Source: Rhodonellum psychrophilum GCM71 = DSM 17998
Lineage (GTDB): Bacteria > Bacteroidota > Bacteroidia > Cytophagales > Cyclobacteriaceae
Length of the DNA stretch: 64,000 nt
Direction of reading: 5' to 3'
Assembly (NCBI RefSeq): GCF_000381545.1
Contig: NZ_KB906679.1
Location: 124,001 to 188,000 of the forward strand
A model generated the notes under the pieces. That model was not told where the DNA came from, made no database searches, and worked only from the letters and a program-made list of their open reading frames with translations. Below are positions 47,423 to 56,547 of this stretch, piece by piece (positions within the stretch are counted from its first letter, which is position 1; every line of letters starts with the position of its first letter). The translations under genes were made by a program, and so were the position numbers.

Positions 47423-48913
47423 TTATCTATTGATGGATCTCACTGGCTTCTGGGCTTCGCGCGCTTTTCCTTCCTGTAGCCATTTGGGGACGACCTGCTC
47501 CAGGAAGTTGGCTTTCTGTGCCTTTTCCTTTCCCAAATCTACCCCGATATACGCCTGAAGAGCAGCTTTACTGTCGAGGTCTGGAGTATCCAAAGCCTTG
47601 ATATGGCCTAAAATGGCCAGCACTCTGGTCAATTCAATTCGGGTTTCCTGGATGATGGACGAAGAGGATGCCAAGATGCGGTTTGCTTCGATAGGAGCGT
47701 GAAAACCAGCACCATGGGAGGCGGCCACATAATCCCATCTCCACTGGGCATGCCTGATACCCTTGAGGATATTTGCCATCTGTGCCTCCGTAGCGCCTAA
47801 TTGCCATGCTTTTTCAGCTTCCAAATGTGCCATGGCGATCTGTCTTTGAAGTCTTTGGTTGGCAACTTTGAGTTTTGACTGGCGTTCATGCACATCCGCA
47901 ACGAGGTCCGAAACTTTTTCTCTATGGCAGACAAAGCAGGAATTTTCCACATTCTGCAGGGGAGAGGCGATGTGGTGATCTGTAAATTTCTGACCTCCCT
48001 CGGTTTTGTAGGGCATATGGCAGTCTGCACAGGATACTCCTCTTTTGGCATGTACACTCATGGAGTACAATTCATAATCAGGGTGCTGGGCTTTCAGCAT
48101 TCTGGCCTTGCTCAAAGGATGTACCCAGTCGGTGAAATCTATCTTATCATAATATGCTTCCACGGACTCCACATCTAATCCATCTGCCCAGGGAAATGTC
48201 AGGTATTGGGCACCTTCTTTTCCGGGCTTGGTCTTGTCAAAGTAATATTCAACATGGCATTGGGCACAAACCAAATTCCGCATTTCCTGATGAGAGGCTT
48301 GATTGATGTCTTTGCCCATCGCCTCGTATGCTTCCACAAGCGCAGGGCGGGTGATGGTCAGGTTCATGGTTTCAGGATTGTGACAATCCGCGCAACCGAT
48401 GGGATTGATCACCTCGTTGCCAAGGTCAGATAATTTTTTACTGTAAAATTCGGTCACGCCCATTTCGCTCATCAGACGGGGGACGTCAGGACTTTTACAG
48501 GTCCAACAGGTGCTTGGCATTACCCCATCTCCGGCTTCCATGGGAGCACCGATTCTGATGGAACTCCGAACATCATCGAGCGCGTGCCCATGACCTCTTG
48601 GCTCACCATATCCTTTACTGAAGGCATAGCCCGCCCACAGGATGACCATTTCAGGGTTGTCCTCCAACATATCCCCAGGACGATCTGCATCAGAACCGGA
48701 TTGGTGAGGAGATGGACCGGTTTTCATGTAAGATTGATATTGGCGGGGAAAATTCAAGCCCCATATTGAATCTCTAGGTTCGATGCCTTGAATCTCTACC
48801 TGAGGTTGGTAGGCAAATCTAGCCTCTGCCCGCCTGTCCATTATGGAGTAGGCGAGCATCGCCAATAAAAACACTGCCACACCTGTAGCAATAAAGAGTA
48901 TCCAGTTTTTCAT
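47423..48913 (-). CDS. nrfA: Ammonia-forming cytochrome c nitrite reductase NrfA
   Basis: Periplasmic pentahaem enzyme reducing nitrite to ammonium with six electrons. It has one CxxCK (CWTCK, active-site haem with Lys ligand) and four CxxCH motifs (CADCH, CAQCH, CADCH, CFVCH). A single N-terminal membrane helix or signal (KNWILFIATGVAVFLLAML) follows the ATG at 48913, seven bases after nrfH. Start codons farther upstream lie inside nrfH and are rejected. Residue length of 496 is usual for the family. Confidence 0.97.
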   Translation of the reverse strand: MKNWILFIATGVAVFLLAMLAYSIMDRRAEARFAYQPQVEIQGIEPRDSIWGLNFPRQYQSYMKTGPSPHQSGSDADRPGDMLEDNPEMVILWAGYAFSKGYGEPRGHGHALDDVRSSIRIGAPMEAGDGVMPSTCWTCKSPDVPRLMSEMGVTEFYSKKLSDLGNEVINPIGCADCHNPETMNLTITRPALVEAYEAMGKDINQASHQEMRNLVCAQCHVEYYFDKTKPGKEGAQYLTFPWADGLDVESVEAYYDKIDFTDWVHPLSKARMLKAQHPDYELYSMSVHAKRGVSCADCHMPYKTEGGQKFTDHHIASPLQNVENSCFVCHREKVSDLVADVHERQSKLKVANQRLQRQIAMAHLEAEKAWQLGATEAQMANILKGIRHAQWRWDYVAASHGAGFHAPIEANRILASSSSIIQETRIELTRVLAILGHIKALDTPDLDSKAALQAYIGVDLGKEKAQKANFLEQVVPKWLQEGKAREAQKPVRSINR

Positions 48914-48920
48914 AATGCTT

Positions 48921-49571
48921 TTATTTTTGAGGTAATGTTTCTTGGTTTTTTTCCTGCATGGCATCTTTTAGCCAATTGGGGACGACTTGTAGGCCTGAGG
49001 GTGTCTGTGCTTTGATCGGTTCTAGCATGTGACCAACAGCGGAGAGGCTCTTTACCCTGCCATGTGGTGTTTCCCTGTGGCATTCCCAACAGGTTCTGTC
49101 TGTTCTATTGAAATGATGATCTTCCACAAAAGCTTCGGTCTTGGCGTCCTTGACCTGTGGGGCATGGCACCTGATGCAATTGTCTTGTATCACCTCTACA
49201 GAAGGTTGTCTGGCCTGAATGACCTGAGGTTCTGCTCTGATGGTGAAAATGTAGGAATGGTACAAGCCATCCATCGCTTTGAAATAATATTGGTTGAACA
49301 TGTTGTTATGTGGCACATGACAATCGTTGCAAGTGGCTACTTCCCTGTGGGCACTCCGAGACCAGGTAATGTATTGTGGTGTCATCACATGACAGTTTAC
49401 GCAGGCCTGGGGATCATCAGAAAGATAGGCGGCGGCATTGCTAAGCTTTAGGATGTAGAGTCCCAAGCCAAAAAAGCTCGCCACAAGTACAATCGCTGCC
49501 GGGCGCCATTTTTTTGGGGGGATAAGGGAATACTTAAAAAAAAATCTTTTTATATTCTGAAATTTAGCCAT
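48921..49571 (-). CDS. nrfH: Cytochrome c nitrite reductase small subunit NrfH
   Basis: A 216-residue membrane-anchored tetrahaem quinol dehydrogenase of the NapC/NirT family: one helix (AAIVLVASFFGLGLYILKL) and four CxxCH motifs (CVNCH, CNDCH, CIRCH, CWECH). It passes electrons from menaquinol to NrfA. First gene of the operon, with a candidate FNR/CRP-type site upstream. Confidence 0.96.
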   Translation of the reverse strand: MAKFQNIKRFFFKYSLIPPKKWRPAAIVLVASFFGLGLYILKLSNAAAYLSDDPQACVNCHVMTPQYITWSRSAHREVATCNDCHVPHNNMFNQYYFKAMDGLYHSYIFTIRAEPQVIQARQPSVEVIQDNCIRCHAPQVKDAKTEAFVEDHHFNRTDRTCWECHRETPHGRVKSLSAVGHMLEPIKAQTPSGLQVVPNWLKDAMQEKNQETLPQK

Positions 49572-49638
49572 GGAGAGAATTCAATTTTCCTGTTCTGAAT
49601 ATTTCATCAAAATACAGAATATTAGTTTGAAAAAAACA

Positions 49639-49650
49639 TGATAAAAATCA
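49639..49650 (-). promoter_or_regulatory. FNR/CRP-type palindrome upstream of nrfH
   Basis: TGAT-AAAA-ATCA, matching the TTGAT-N4-ATCAA core of the FNR/CRP superfamily, about 75 bases before the nrfH start. It fits anaerobic or nitrite-responsive control. The stretch 49651-49905 holds nothing else recognisable. Confidence 0.5.
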
Positions 49651-49905
49651 GTCGACTAAAAATTAAAAGGATATTCAGATAAAAATATACGAAATATTGC
49701 CAATAAATGCGAAAACCCAGAAAATGACAGGTGAAAATCTAAATTGGGGCTTCCGTTTTTTTGAAAATGTGTTGAGGAATGTTTCTTGGATCAATCCTAA
49801 AGGACCTCACTTTCTGGATCAGAAGAGGAAATTGGGTCTGGCCAATCAGGTTTTGGGACGCGAAATCAGCTCAAACTGAGATTTTTTCTGTGCGTAGGTC
49901 AGAAT

Positions 49906-50077
49906 TTAACCCATTATATGCAATAGGTTTTCAAAAGGGATTGAAATTGCGAAAAATCAGACTATTTGGAGAATAGATCAGCATACCGATAGGGAGAAGT
50001 CAACAATTATTGATGACTGAATGATTGTAAAGCAATTCAAGGCTAGAATAGAATTGGTAATGTATAACACGGGTTTA
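49906..50077 (-). repeat. Dispersed intergenic element, copy 15
   Basis: Reverse copy with TTAACCCATTATATGCAATA, GCGAAAAATCAGACTATTTG, GCATACCGATAGGGAGAAG and the end TAACACGGGTTTA. Its last bases contain the stop codon of the following minus-strand gene. Confidence 0.8.
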
Positions 50078-50881
50078 GTTCGGGAAAAGCCTTGGTGATG
50101 GCACATAGGTGTTTCCGAAGGAATAAATTAGACTTAAGCTCCAGAGCAAGGCCGAAATATCCGGGATTTTGGTGGAAATTGATTTGTTGGCCAGCATTTG
50201 GAAAGAGAGGGGGAAATCCTTTTTGGCAAGGGTCAAAGTTGAAGAGGCGAAGAACCCGTCCAGTTCATCCATTTTCAGGTAATAAACCTGAGGATTTAAC
50301 CGCAGATAGAAATTTTCATAAAGTGCTATCTTTCTAAAATTGGCATTGAAGGTGAGAAAGTTGGTGTTTTGTACAGCGCTTTCCGCAAACCCCATTCCCC
50401 GAAGGTAATAAAAGCCAATGCTGGTATGGGGAGTGATGAAATAATTGGGCGCCAGCTCCGAGGCCAGATACCGTTCGGTAGTGATGACATCGCGGGGCTG
50501 ACCGTTGATCATCAAATTTTGGGGAACGAAGAGCAAGCCTGGATGGGCTCCCACTGTTAATTTGAATTTTTCATTTCGAATCAGTTTGTATCGCAACCAT
50601 AATAGAACTGTCCAAGGTTTGCCTTCTAAGGAAAAATGGAATTCCGGATCGAAGGAAAGCCGATTGCCCATATTCAACATCACAAATCCTGCGGGTTGGT
50701 TAAGCGAAAAGGTAGGCAGGAGAGAAATACCGTTATTAGTGACTCCGGCAGCACCTCCAAAGTTTCTTTCCATCTTCGCAGAATCAATCGATTGGGCGCA
50801 TAGCGAAGGTGATTTCACCAAACCACAAATCAGGTGGAGTACAAGGAGACTGGATTTGAAAATGGAGGTGTTCAAGGCCAT
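50075..50881 (-). CDS. Putative outer-membrane beta-barrel protein
   Basis: A 268-residue protein with a signal peptide (SLLVLHLICGLVKSPSLCAQ) and amphipathic strands ending in YSFGNTYVPSPR, typical of small outer-membrane barrels or transporters of unknown type. No family recognised. It stands alone; its stop codon lies within the terminal repeat of a dispersed element. Confidence 0.7.
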   Translation of the reverse strand: MALNTSIFKSSLLVLHLICGLVKSPSLCAQSIDSAKMERNFGGAAGVTNNGISLLPTFSLNQPAGFVMLNMGNRLSFDPEFHFSLEGKPWTVLLWLRYKLIRNEKFKLTVGAHPGLLFVPQNLMINGQPRDVITTERYLASELAPNYFITPHTSIGFYYLRGMGFAESAVQNTNFLTFNANFRKIALYENFYLRLNPQVYYLKMDELDGFFASSTLTLAKKDFPLSFQMLANKSISTKIPDISALLWSLSLIYSFGNTYVPSPRLFPN

Positions 50882-51091
50882 TGGATTTCATGTTTTCCGC
50901 TTCAAAAATACGGCAATCTATTTTATTTGAGTTCAGATATTTAAACAAATGTCAATGAAATTCAAACAGATTTCAGAGGGTTGAAACAGAAGTATTGTAT
51001 AATTTTGGATATACAGATTTTGACCTCCTCTTCGGTAGGCTGATATAAACCTCCGGAATGGTAAAATATTGGCGTTTGGTTTGTTTTCATC

Positions 51092-51257
51092 TCAAATCCG
51101 AAATATGGATTCCGTTATCTAATAGGGCTTGAAATTACAAGAGAATAAGGCCATTTGAAGGATTAGCCTTATAACCGTTATGGAGAATTCAATAATCTTT
51201 AAAAAAATTTATTGATCATTTTCAGGTTGGAAGGACTTGGTAATGCAAAAAAGCCGA
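51092..51257 (-). repeat. Dispersed intergenic element, copy 16
   Basis: Reverse, moderately diverged: CAAATCCGAAATATGGATTC, ATTACAAGAGAATAAGGCC, ATAACCGTTATGGAGAATTC, and the end TTGGTAATGCAAAAAAG. It lies before the DoxX gene. Confidence 0.65.
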
Positions 51258-51360
51258 TGTGGAAATCTTCGGCAATTTGAATGAAGGAAATATCCTTTTG
51301 TGCCAGAGGAAGTGAAGAATTGAAATAGGAAACAGAAGTAAAAACACAAATAAGAACAGC

Positions 51361-51798
51361 ATGACAGTAATAGAAAAAATATTGCAAACTTCAGCTGACA
51401 AGTCTATTTTTCTCATCCGCCTGATGGTAGGCGCGGTATTCCTTTCGGAAGGCATTCAAAAATTCCTGTTTCCTGCCATTCGAGGTGCCGGTAGATTTGA
51501 AAAAATCGGCTTGCCCTCACCCGAATTTTTAGGGGCTTTTGTAGGTGCATTTGAAATACTCTGCGGGGCATTGATTTTAGTTGGATTATTGACGCGGCTT
51601 GCCAGTATTCCACTGATCATCATTATGCTAGTTGCCATTGCCACCACCAAAGGAGATGTTTTGGCCAATCAGGGTTTTTGGGAAATGATGCACGGCAGCA
51701 GAACAGATTGGGCCATGTTGCTCGGCAGTATTTTTCTATTGATCAAGGGCAGTGGTTATTGGTCTTTTGACTTCAATTCATTCAAACCTAAATACTAA
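51361..51798 (+). CDS. DoxX family membrane protein
   Basis: A 145-residue inner-membrane protein with four helices and the DoxX pattern (IRLMVGAVFLSEGIQKFL, then FEILCGALILVGLLTRLAS). The family includes subunits of quinone-linked redox complexes, but isolated members mostly have no defined role. It ends directly against the TauE/SafE gene (stop at 51796-51798, ATG at 51799), so they form an operon. Confidence 0.85.
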   Translation: MTVIEKILQTSADKSIFLIRLMVGAVFLSEGIQKFLFPAIRGAGRFEKIGLPSPEFLGAFVGAFEILCGALILVGLLTRLASIPLIIIMLVAIATTKGDVLANQGFWEMMHGSRTDWAMLLGSIFLLIKGSGYWSFDFNSFKPKY

Positions 51799-52572
51799 AT
51801 GGAAATCATCATCATCTCGCTTGCAGCTTTTTTAGTAGCGATACTTACCTTCTTTTCGGGTTTTGGTTTGGGAACAATCCTGACCCCCGTTTTCATGATT
51901 TTTTTTCCGGTTGACCTTGCCATTGGTTTGACCGGAATTGTGCATTTCTTCAACAATATTTTCAAACTGATTTTGGTGGGGAAAAATGCCGATAAATCTG
52001 TTTTGATCCGATTCGGCATTCCTGCCGTCATCGCTGCGTTGATTGGTTCTTGGTTGCTTATCAATATTTCAGATGCAGCGCCACTATTTTCCTATGAGAT
52101 GTTTGGGAAAACTTTCGAAGTGTTTCCCGTCAAGTTCATTATCTCCATTCTGCTTATTATTTTTGCGAGTATAGACCTGATTCCTTATTTCAACAAACTG
52201 CAATTCGGAAAAGAAAAACTTCCTATTGGCGGTGCGTTGAGCGGTTTTTTTGGTGGATTATCAGGAAACCAAGGTGCCCTGCGCAGTGCATTTCTCATCA
52301 AAGCAGGCCTTTCCAAAGAAGCATTTATCGGTACTGCTGTGGTGGTTTCAACCCTGGTTGATTTCACCAGATTAAGTGTGTATGCCACCCGGTTCACAAA
52401 AGCGGGATTGGATGAAAATTTGACTTTAGTCCTCTGCGCAACGCTTGCAGGAATTGCAGGATCATTTATCGGCAATAAATTGTTGAAAAAAGTCACCCTT
52501 CATTTCCTTCAAGTCACCGTCGCGATCATGCTTATCCTGATTTCCATTGCATTGGGAGCAGGATTGATTTAA
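51799..52572 (+). CDS. TauE/SafE family sulfite/anion exporter
   Basis: A 257-residue permease with about eight membrane helices and the family motif GFFGGLSGNQGALRS region around residues 150-165. Such proteins export sulfite or organosulfur anions. Pairing with DoxX suggests sulfur or redox stress handling; substrate not deducible. Confidence 0.85.
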   Translation: MEIIIISLAAFLVAILTFFSGFGLGTILTPVFMIFFPVDLAIGLTGIVHFFNNIFKLILVGKNADKSVLIRFGIPAVIAALIGSWLLINISDAAPLFSYEMFGKTFEVFPVKFIISILLIIFASIDLIPYFNKLQFGKEKLPIGGALSGFFGGLSGNQGALRSAFLIKAGLSKEAFIGTAVVVSTLVDFTRLSVYATRFTKAGLDENLTLVLCATLAGIAGSFIGNKLLKKVTLHFLQVTVAIMLILISIALGAGLI

Positions 52573-52642
52573 AAATTTTGGATTTTGCTATCCTAAATTT
52601 CAAAAATAAACTGGTTATGAAATGTTTTGTAGGAAAGGTATA

Positions 52643-52814
52643 AAACCCGAAATGTGAATTCCGCTTCCCAATAGGACTGTAACATCAAAAGAATCAGACT
52701 ATTTGGGCAATAAGGTAAAATTTCATGTGTTGGAGTCACAAACCGTAAACTGCCGACTGAGTATTGAGCAATTTTAGGCAGGGATAGAATGGGTAATGCA
52801 AAAACAGGTTTAAC
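52643..52814 (-). repeat. Dispersed intergenic element, copy 17
   Basis: Reverse copy: AAACCCGAAATGTGAATTCC, ATCAAAAGAATCAGACTATT, and the end AATGCAAAAACAGGTTTAA, which merges with the start of copy 18 in the opposite orientation. Confidence 0.8.
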
Positions 52815-53045
52815 CCGTTGTATGCATTACGAATGCCATTTAATATTGTATTTATGTGACAATTAGTTTGTTAATGACTTTTATAGGCTTTACCATATCG
52901 GTGTCAGGAATTAGTCTCCCAATTGTCTGATTTTCTTGCAGTTTCGCTCCCATTTGGAAACCTATTGCATATTCTATCTTACTTAATCAAGTTAGATGCT
53001 TCACGTTACTTTTCCGCTGTCTTAGAATTCGAATTAAAGAAATCT
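52809..53045 (+). repeat. Dispersed intergenic element, copy 18 (extended form)
   Basis: Forward copy back to back with copy 17: TTTAACCCGTTGTATGCATT, TTTACCATATCGGTGTCAGG, TCTCCCAATTGTCTGATTTT, followed by the arm CTTACTTAATCAAGTTAGAT and GTTACTTTTCCGCTGTC. The arm supplies the stop codon of the minus-strand remnant at 53006. Confidence 0.8.
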
Positions 53046-53338
53046 TCACCCCTCACCTTGGAAGTCAATTCAGGCTCCCTGGCTTGAACTATTGGTTTTT
53101 CCCGGTGCATTTTAAATTCTATCCCAGACACGACCATTAGGGAACCTTGAATCCCTTCGTCATTTTTGAAAACCAGGTAAACAATTTGTTTCTTCCCACT
53201 CACAGTTCCTGACAAATTGATGGGGACCTGGAGTGAACCTGTGCTCCCTGCATCGCTGGATTCCAGTACTGCAGATTTACCGATTAGTAAACCAGTAGGG
53301 GCTATCCAGGCGTAGTTCTGTGTATCCTCCATTAGCAT
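53006..53338 (-). pseudogene. C-terminal remnant of a CBM6-like domain protein
   Basis: A 110-residue open frame without signal peptide. WIAPTGLLIGKSAVLES and IVYLVFKNDEG resemble the end of a carbohydrate-binding (CBM6-type) jelly roll. The N-terminus of the parent is missing and the last residues are encoded by the arm of a dispersed element, so it is most likely a relic of a larger surface enzyme. Confidence 0.45.
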
Positions 53339-53670
53339 TTAAATACCGGTAAATGCGAAATCCACTGTGCCAAGACAAGCGGAAAGTGATCATTGGGTCA
53401 TGATTCGGTACATTTAAGAATAGATCGGCGATTTGGACCGCTTATTCGGTCGGACAAGCATTTTGGTTCCAATCCCATTAGGGCAACAAAGTCCAACAGG
53501 ATTTCCAGCTCTTCCGCAATAAATTATTTGATGGATATGAATTTTTATGTTTGCAACATTGTTGCGATTAAGTGAATTGTAAGAATTCAAAACCAAATTC
53601 ATCTAACCGAAAGTGTATCATTCAAAGCGGGTTTTCCTTTTTGATATGCCACATGTACAATATCCATCAA

Positions 53671-54579
53671 ATGACAGACAGTGAATATTTTGACGCAATC
53701 ATCATTGGCGGAAGCTACGCAGGTCTTTCCGCAGCCATGGCATTGGGACGGGCATTGAGAAATGTACTCATCTTGGACAGTGGCTTGCCTTGCAACCGGC
53801 AAACGCCACATTCACACAATTTCATCACACAGGACGGTGAAAAACCAAGCATAATCGCCCAAAAAGCCAAAGCACAGGTTTTGAAGTACAGCACCGTAAA
53901 ATTCTTGGATGCTCTTGCCGTAAGTGGGACAAATTCACATAATGGTTTTAAAATCACTACGCAAACAGGTGAATCTTTTAAAGCGAAGAAACTGATTTTT
54001 GCCACAGGTGTGAAAGATATCATGCCAGAAATTATAGGTTTTGCCGAATGTTGGGGCATATCGGTTATCCACTGTCCTTATTGCCACGGTTACGAAGTAA
54101 AAGGCGAGAAAACAGGCGTATTGGCAAATGGTGACTTTGCTTTTCATTATGCCCAATTGATCCGAAATTGGACAAAAGAGCTCACTATTTTTACCAACGG
54201 CAAATCCTCAATGACCGCAGAGCAAACCGATAAAATCACCAGACACAACATCCCGATAATCGAAAAAGAAATCGCTTATTTGAAACATAAAAATGGAGCT
54301 GTCGAGCAAATCGTTTTTAAGGACAATTCTACTTTTGAATTGAAGGCAATTTATTCACGTCCTGAATTTGAACAGCATTGTAAAATTCCCGAAACACTTG
54401 GTTGCGAATTTACGGAACAAGGACTTCTCAAAGTGGATATGTTTCAAAAAACAAATGTGAAAAACGTTTTTGCCTGCGGAGACAATGTCAGCCCGATGCG
54501 TTCGATTTCAAATGCAGTATCGGTAGGAAATATCGGGGGTGCGATGGTTAACAACGCATTAATAGAAGAAGAATTTTGA
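53671..54579 (+). CDS. FAD-dependent oxidoreductase, thioredoxin-reductase-like
   Basis: A 302-residue flavoprotein: FAD Rossmann motif IIIGGSYAGLSAAMALGRA near the start (about residues 10-28), the redox-active CPYCHGYE around residue 135, and the second FAD motif VFACGDN near the end. NADPH-dependent reduction of a disulfide partner is likely. Start set at the ATG at 53671 because the product then begins just before the Rossmann fold; in-frame ATGs at 53653 and 53572 would add a non-homologous stretch. The 200-base segment between the pseudogene and this gene has no other recognisable feature. Confidence 0.88.
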   Translation: MTDSEYFDAIIIGGSYAGLSAAMALGRALRNVLILDSGLPCNRQTPHSHNFITQDGEKPSIIAQKAKAQVLKYSTVKFLDALAVSGTNSHNGFKITTQTGESFKAKKLIFATGVKDIMPEIIGFAECWGISVIHCPYCHGYEVKGEKTGVLANGDFAFHYAQLIRNWTKELTIFTNGKSSMTAEQTDKITRHNIPIIEKEIAYLKHKNGAVEQIVFKDNSTFELKAIYSRPEFEQHCKIPETLGCEFTEQGLLKVDMFQKTNVKNVFACGDNVSPMRSISNAVSVGNIGGAMVNNALIEEEF

Positions 54580-54583
54580 TGGG

Positions 54584-54753
54584 TTCAACCCATTTTATGC
54601 ATTACGAACTCAATTCAATAGTATAATTAACCGATGTTCAATTAGTTGTTGATTATTATTGACTTCACCCTATTGGTGTCAGGAATTAGTCTCCCAATGG
54701 TCTGATTTTCTTGCAGTTTAGATCTCATTTGGAAACTGAATGCATATTTCCAT
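54584..54753 (+). repeat. Dispersed intergenic element, copy 19
   Basis: Forward copy beginning four bases after a stop codon: TTCAACCCATTTTATGCATT, TTCACCCTATTGGTGTCAGG, TCTCCCAATGGTCTGATTTT, GAATGCATATTTC. A detached arm (CATCTAACTTACCTCAAGTA, then GGAATTTGGGTT) follows at 54855-54920 after a 100-base insertion. Confidence 0.8.
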
Positions 54754-54921
54754 CAAACATATGATTGGGCAGCATTCAACTCATCGACTGACATATTCAG
54801 GGATTGCATCTTTTTTTAATTGATGTAATCATTCTCTCCTTCATTTCTTTTTGGTATTCCATCTAACTTACCTCAAGTAGATGCCTTAGGTCACTATTCT
54901 GGTGTAATGGAATTTGGGTTG

Positions 54922-54980
54922 AATCGAGTTGGATATTCCACTGACTTTTTTCACTCAGAGGAAATTGCATACCAATGTTG
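54922..54980 (+). pseudogene. Decayed fragment of the PIN-domain gene
   Basis: About 60 bases matching 40950-41010 of the intact PIN gene: AATCGAGTTGGATATT is identical, then CACTGACTTTTTTCA and AATTGCATACCA match with small indels. It directly follows the detached arm of a dispersed element. The remaining bases to 55219 show nothing else recognisable. Confidence 0.6.
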
Positions 54981-55219
54981 TCTTTCAGGGTTTCCCCCAT
55001 TTGTCGGTGATTACAATCAAAAAGTGGATATAAAGGTTAGAGATTGAGGATAAGTAATAAATATTCTCTCCCAAAGGAGCGCCCTTCAAGATCAAAGAGG
55101 AGCACAATGAAATTTTTCCCAATTCCAGCAAAACCCGTAGATGAGCGGGGAGATGCATGGATAACTTAAAGCCCTTTTCAATCAATGAAAACACGCTCCT
55201 CAATTTACAAATGAATACT

Positions 55220-56518
55220 TCACAAAATCGGAACAAAGAAAAGATTATCATCCCGATCTCTGATTAAATCATATTCCAAATAAGAACCGATCTTGACAAA
55301 ATTGTCCAAAGCAACATAAATCGAATCTGATGGTGCAGCGAAGGGATCCCGAAAAACATAGGAAGCGCTGTTAGAAAGGCTGGTTTCCTGAGGTGCCGCA
55401 AGGAGATTTGCAGACAGAAAACCTTTGATACCGGTGGGCGTCCGAACCTGATACCATTCTCCCACAGCCGATTCCACCCATACAGGCGTCTTGGAATCCA
55501 ACATGGCCAAACTGGCAAAATCGGTCGAGGGTCCCTGACGAAGATTTGCAGTAGCGCTGCGCACCAGCATCACCTCATTTTCCAGTGGAAGATTACCCGA
55601 GATGGCTTTGGAATAATTGTCCTTGACCACTGGAAACGGATCAAATGCCCCGCTACTGTAAATCCCAAAATGCAAATGGGGAGGGGTGGTTTTGGCATTT
55701 CCGGTGTTGCCCACTAAACCTAAAGTATCGCCGGGACTTACGCGCTGAAGGTTGTTGACCGTTTGGCTGTCCAAATGGGCGAAATACAAATTCCAACCCC
55801 GTTTGTTATCCCGAAGCCAGACTTGCTTTCCTCCGCGTCCTGTCTCTTTGACCGAAGTCACCACACCGGACACAGGCGCCACGACAGGAGTCCCCCGAAC
55901 GGCAAAAATGTCAATACCTTCATGTTTTCTTTGTCCTCCATCTCTTCCTGCACCCCAAAAACTCTGGATGGCAGCGCTCGTTTTTCCCTGAACCGGGAAA
56001 ATGGCATAGGTAGATCGGTTTTCCACGATCAAATCATAATTTCCTTCAGCCATTAATTCAGGCTGAATGCGAATGAAATATGTTCCCGATTGCTCCGCTT
56101 CAAATTCAATCCGCTCATCAAATGAGGTCGTGGCCATTTCATCCTTCATGGATTTTGCATCTATGATTTCCAAAAATACCCGACTGCTGTCCTGACTTTC
56201 CCATATGAAAGCCACCTGTAAAGTCGCTCCTTTTTGAAGGTTCAGTTGCCAGGCATTGGCTTGGACTGATTTTGATTTGAATGAACCACGAATGGCCGCA
56301 GGGATATCGAGTTGTGGGGGATTATTCAGCGCTTCGTTACCTGCCGCAACCCAGCTTTTGCCCAAAATACTTTTATCGATTCCCGATGCTTTTAACTGTT
56401 GCAGGTAGCGCTCTTTTTCAGTCTTTGGAGAAAATATCCCCAATGTTTCACGCTTACAGGAGGCAAGGGTCAAAGTGAGTAAGAGGAGAATACTGATGCT
56501 TTTTAGGAATCGCGGCAT
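55220..56518 (-). CDS. M23 family metallopeptidase lipoprotein with SH3 domain
   Basis: A 432-residue peptidoglycan hydrolase. The ATG at 56518 gives a lipoprotein signal with lipobox LASC; longer starts overlap the preceding gene. An N-terminal pre-peptidase-type beta domain (about 80-190) is followed by the LytM/M23 domain: HEGIDIFAVRGTPVVAP, then the catalytic PHLHFGIYS, with the Zn ligands His and Asp of HxxxD plus HxH. An SH3b domain follows (about 320-390). Acts on the cell wall in the periplasm or at the outer membrane. It starts 30 bases after the sorbosone dehydrogenase-like gene, probably in one operon. Confidence 0.9.
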   Translation of the reverse strand: MPRFLKSISILLLLTLTLASCKRETLGIFSPKTEKERYLQQLKASGIDKSILGKSWVAAGNEALNNPPQLDIPAAIRGSFKSKSVQANAWQLNLQKGATLQVAFIWESQDSSRVFLEIIDAKSMKDEMATTSFDERIEFEAEQSGTYFIRIQPELMAEGNYDLIVENRSTYAIFPVQGKTSAAIQSFWGAGRDGGQRKHEGIDIFAVRGTPVVAPVSGVVTSVKETGRGGKQVWLRDNKRGWNLYFAHLDSQTVNNLQRVSPGDTLGLVGNTGNAKTTPPHLHFGIYSSGAFDPFPVVKDNYSKAISGNLPLENEVMLVRSATANLRQGPSTDFASLAMLDSKTPVWVESAVGEWYQVRTPTGIKGFLSANLLAAPQETSLSNSASYVFRDPFAAPSDSIYVALDNFVKIGSYLEYDLIRDRDDNLFFVPIL

Positions 56519-56547
56519 GATAAAGGATTGGATCATTGGAATTGATT

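Noticed and set aside
54985-55219. 88-codon minus-strand frame running into the M23 gene end
   Set aside because: Overlaps the 3' end of the confident M23 peptidase gene and has hydrophobic chance composition.
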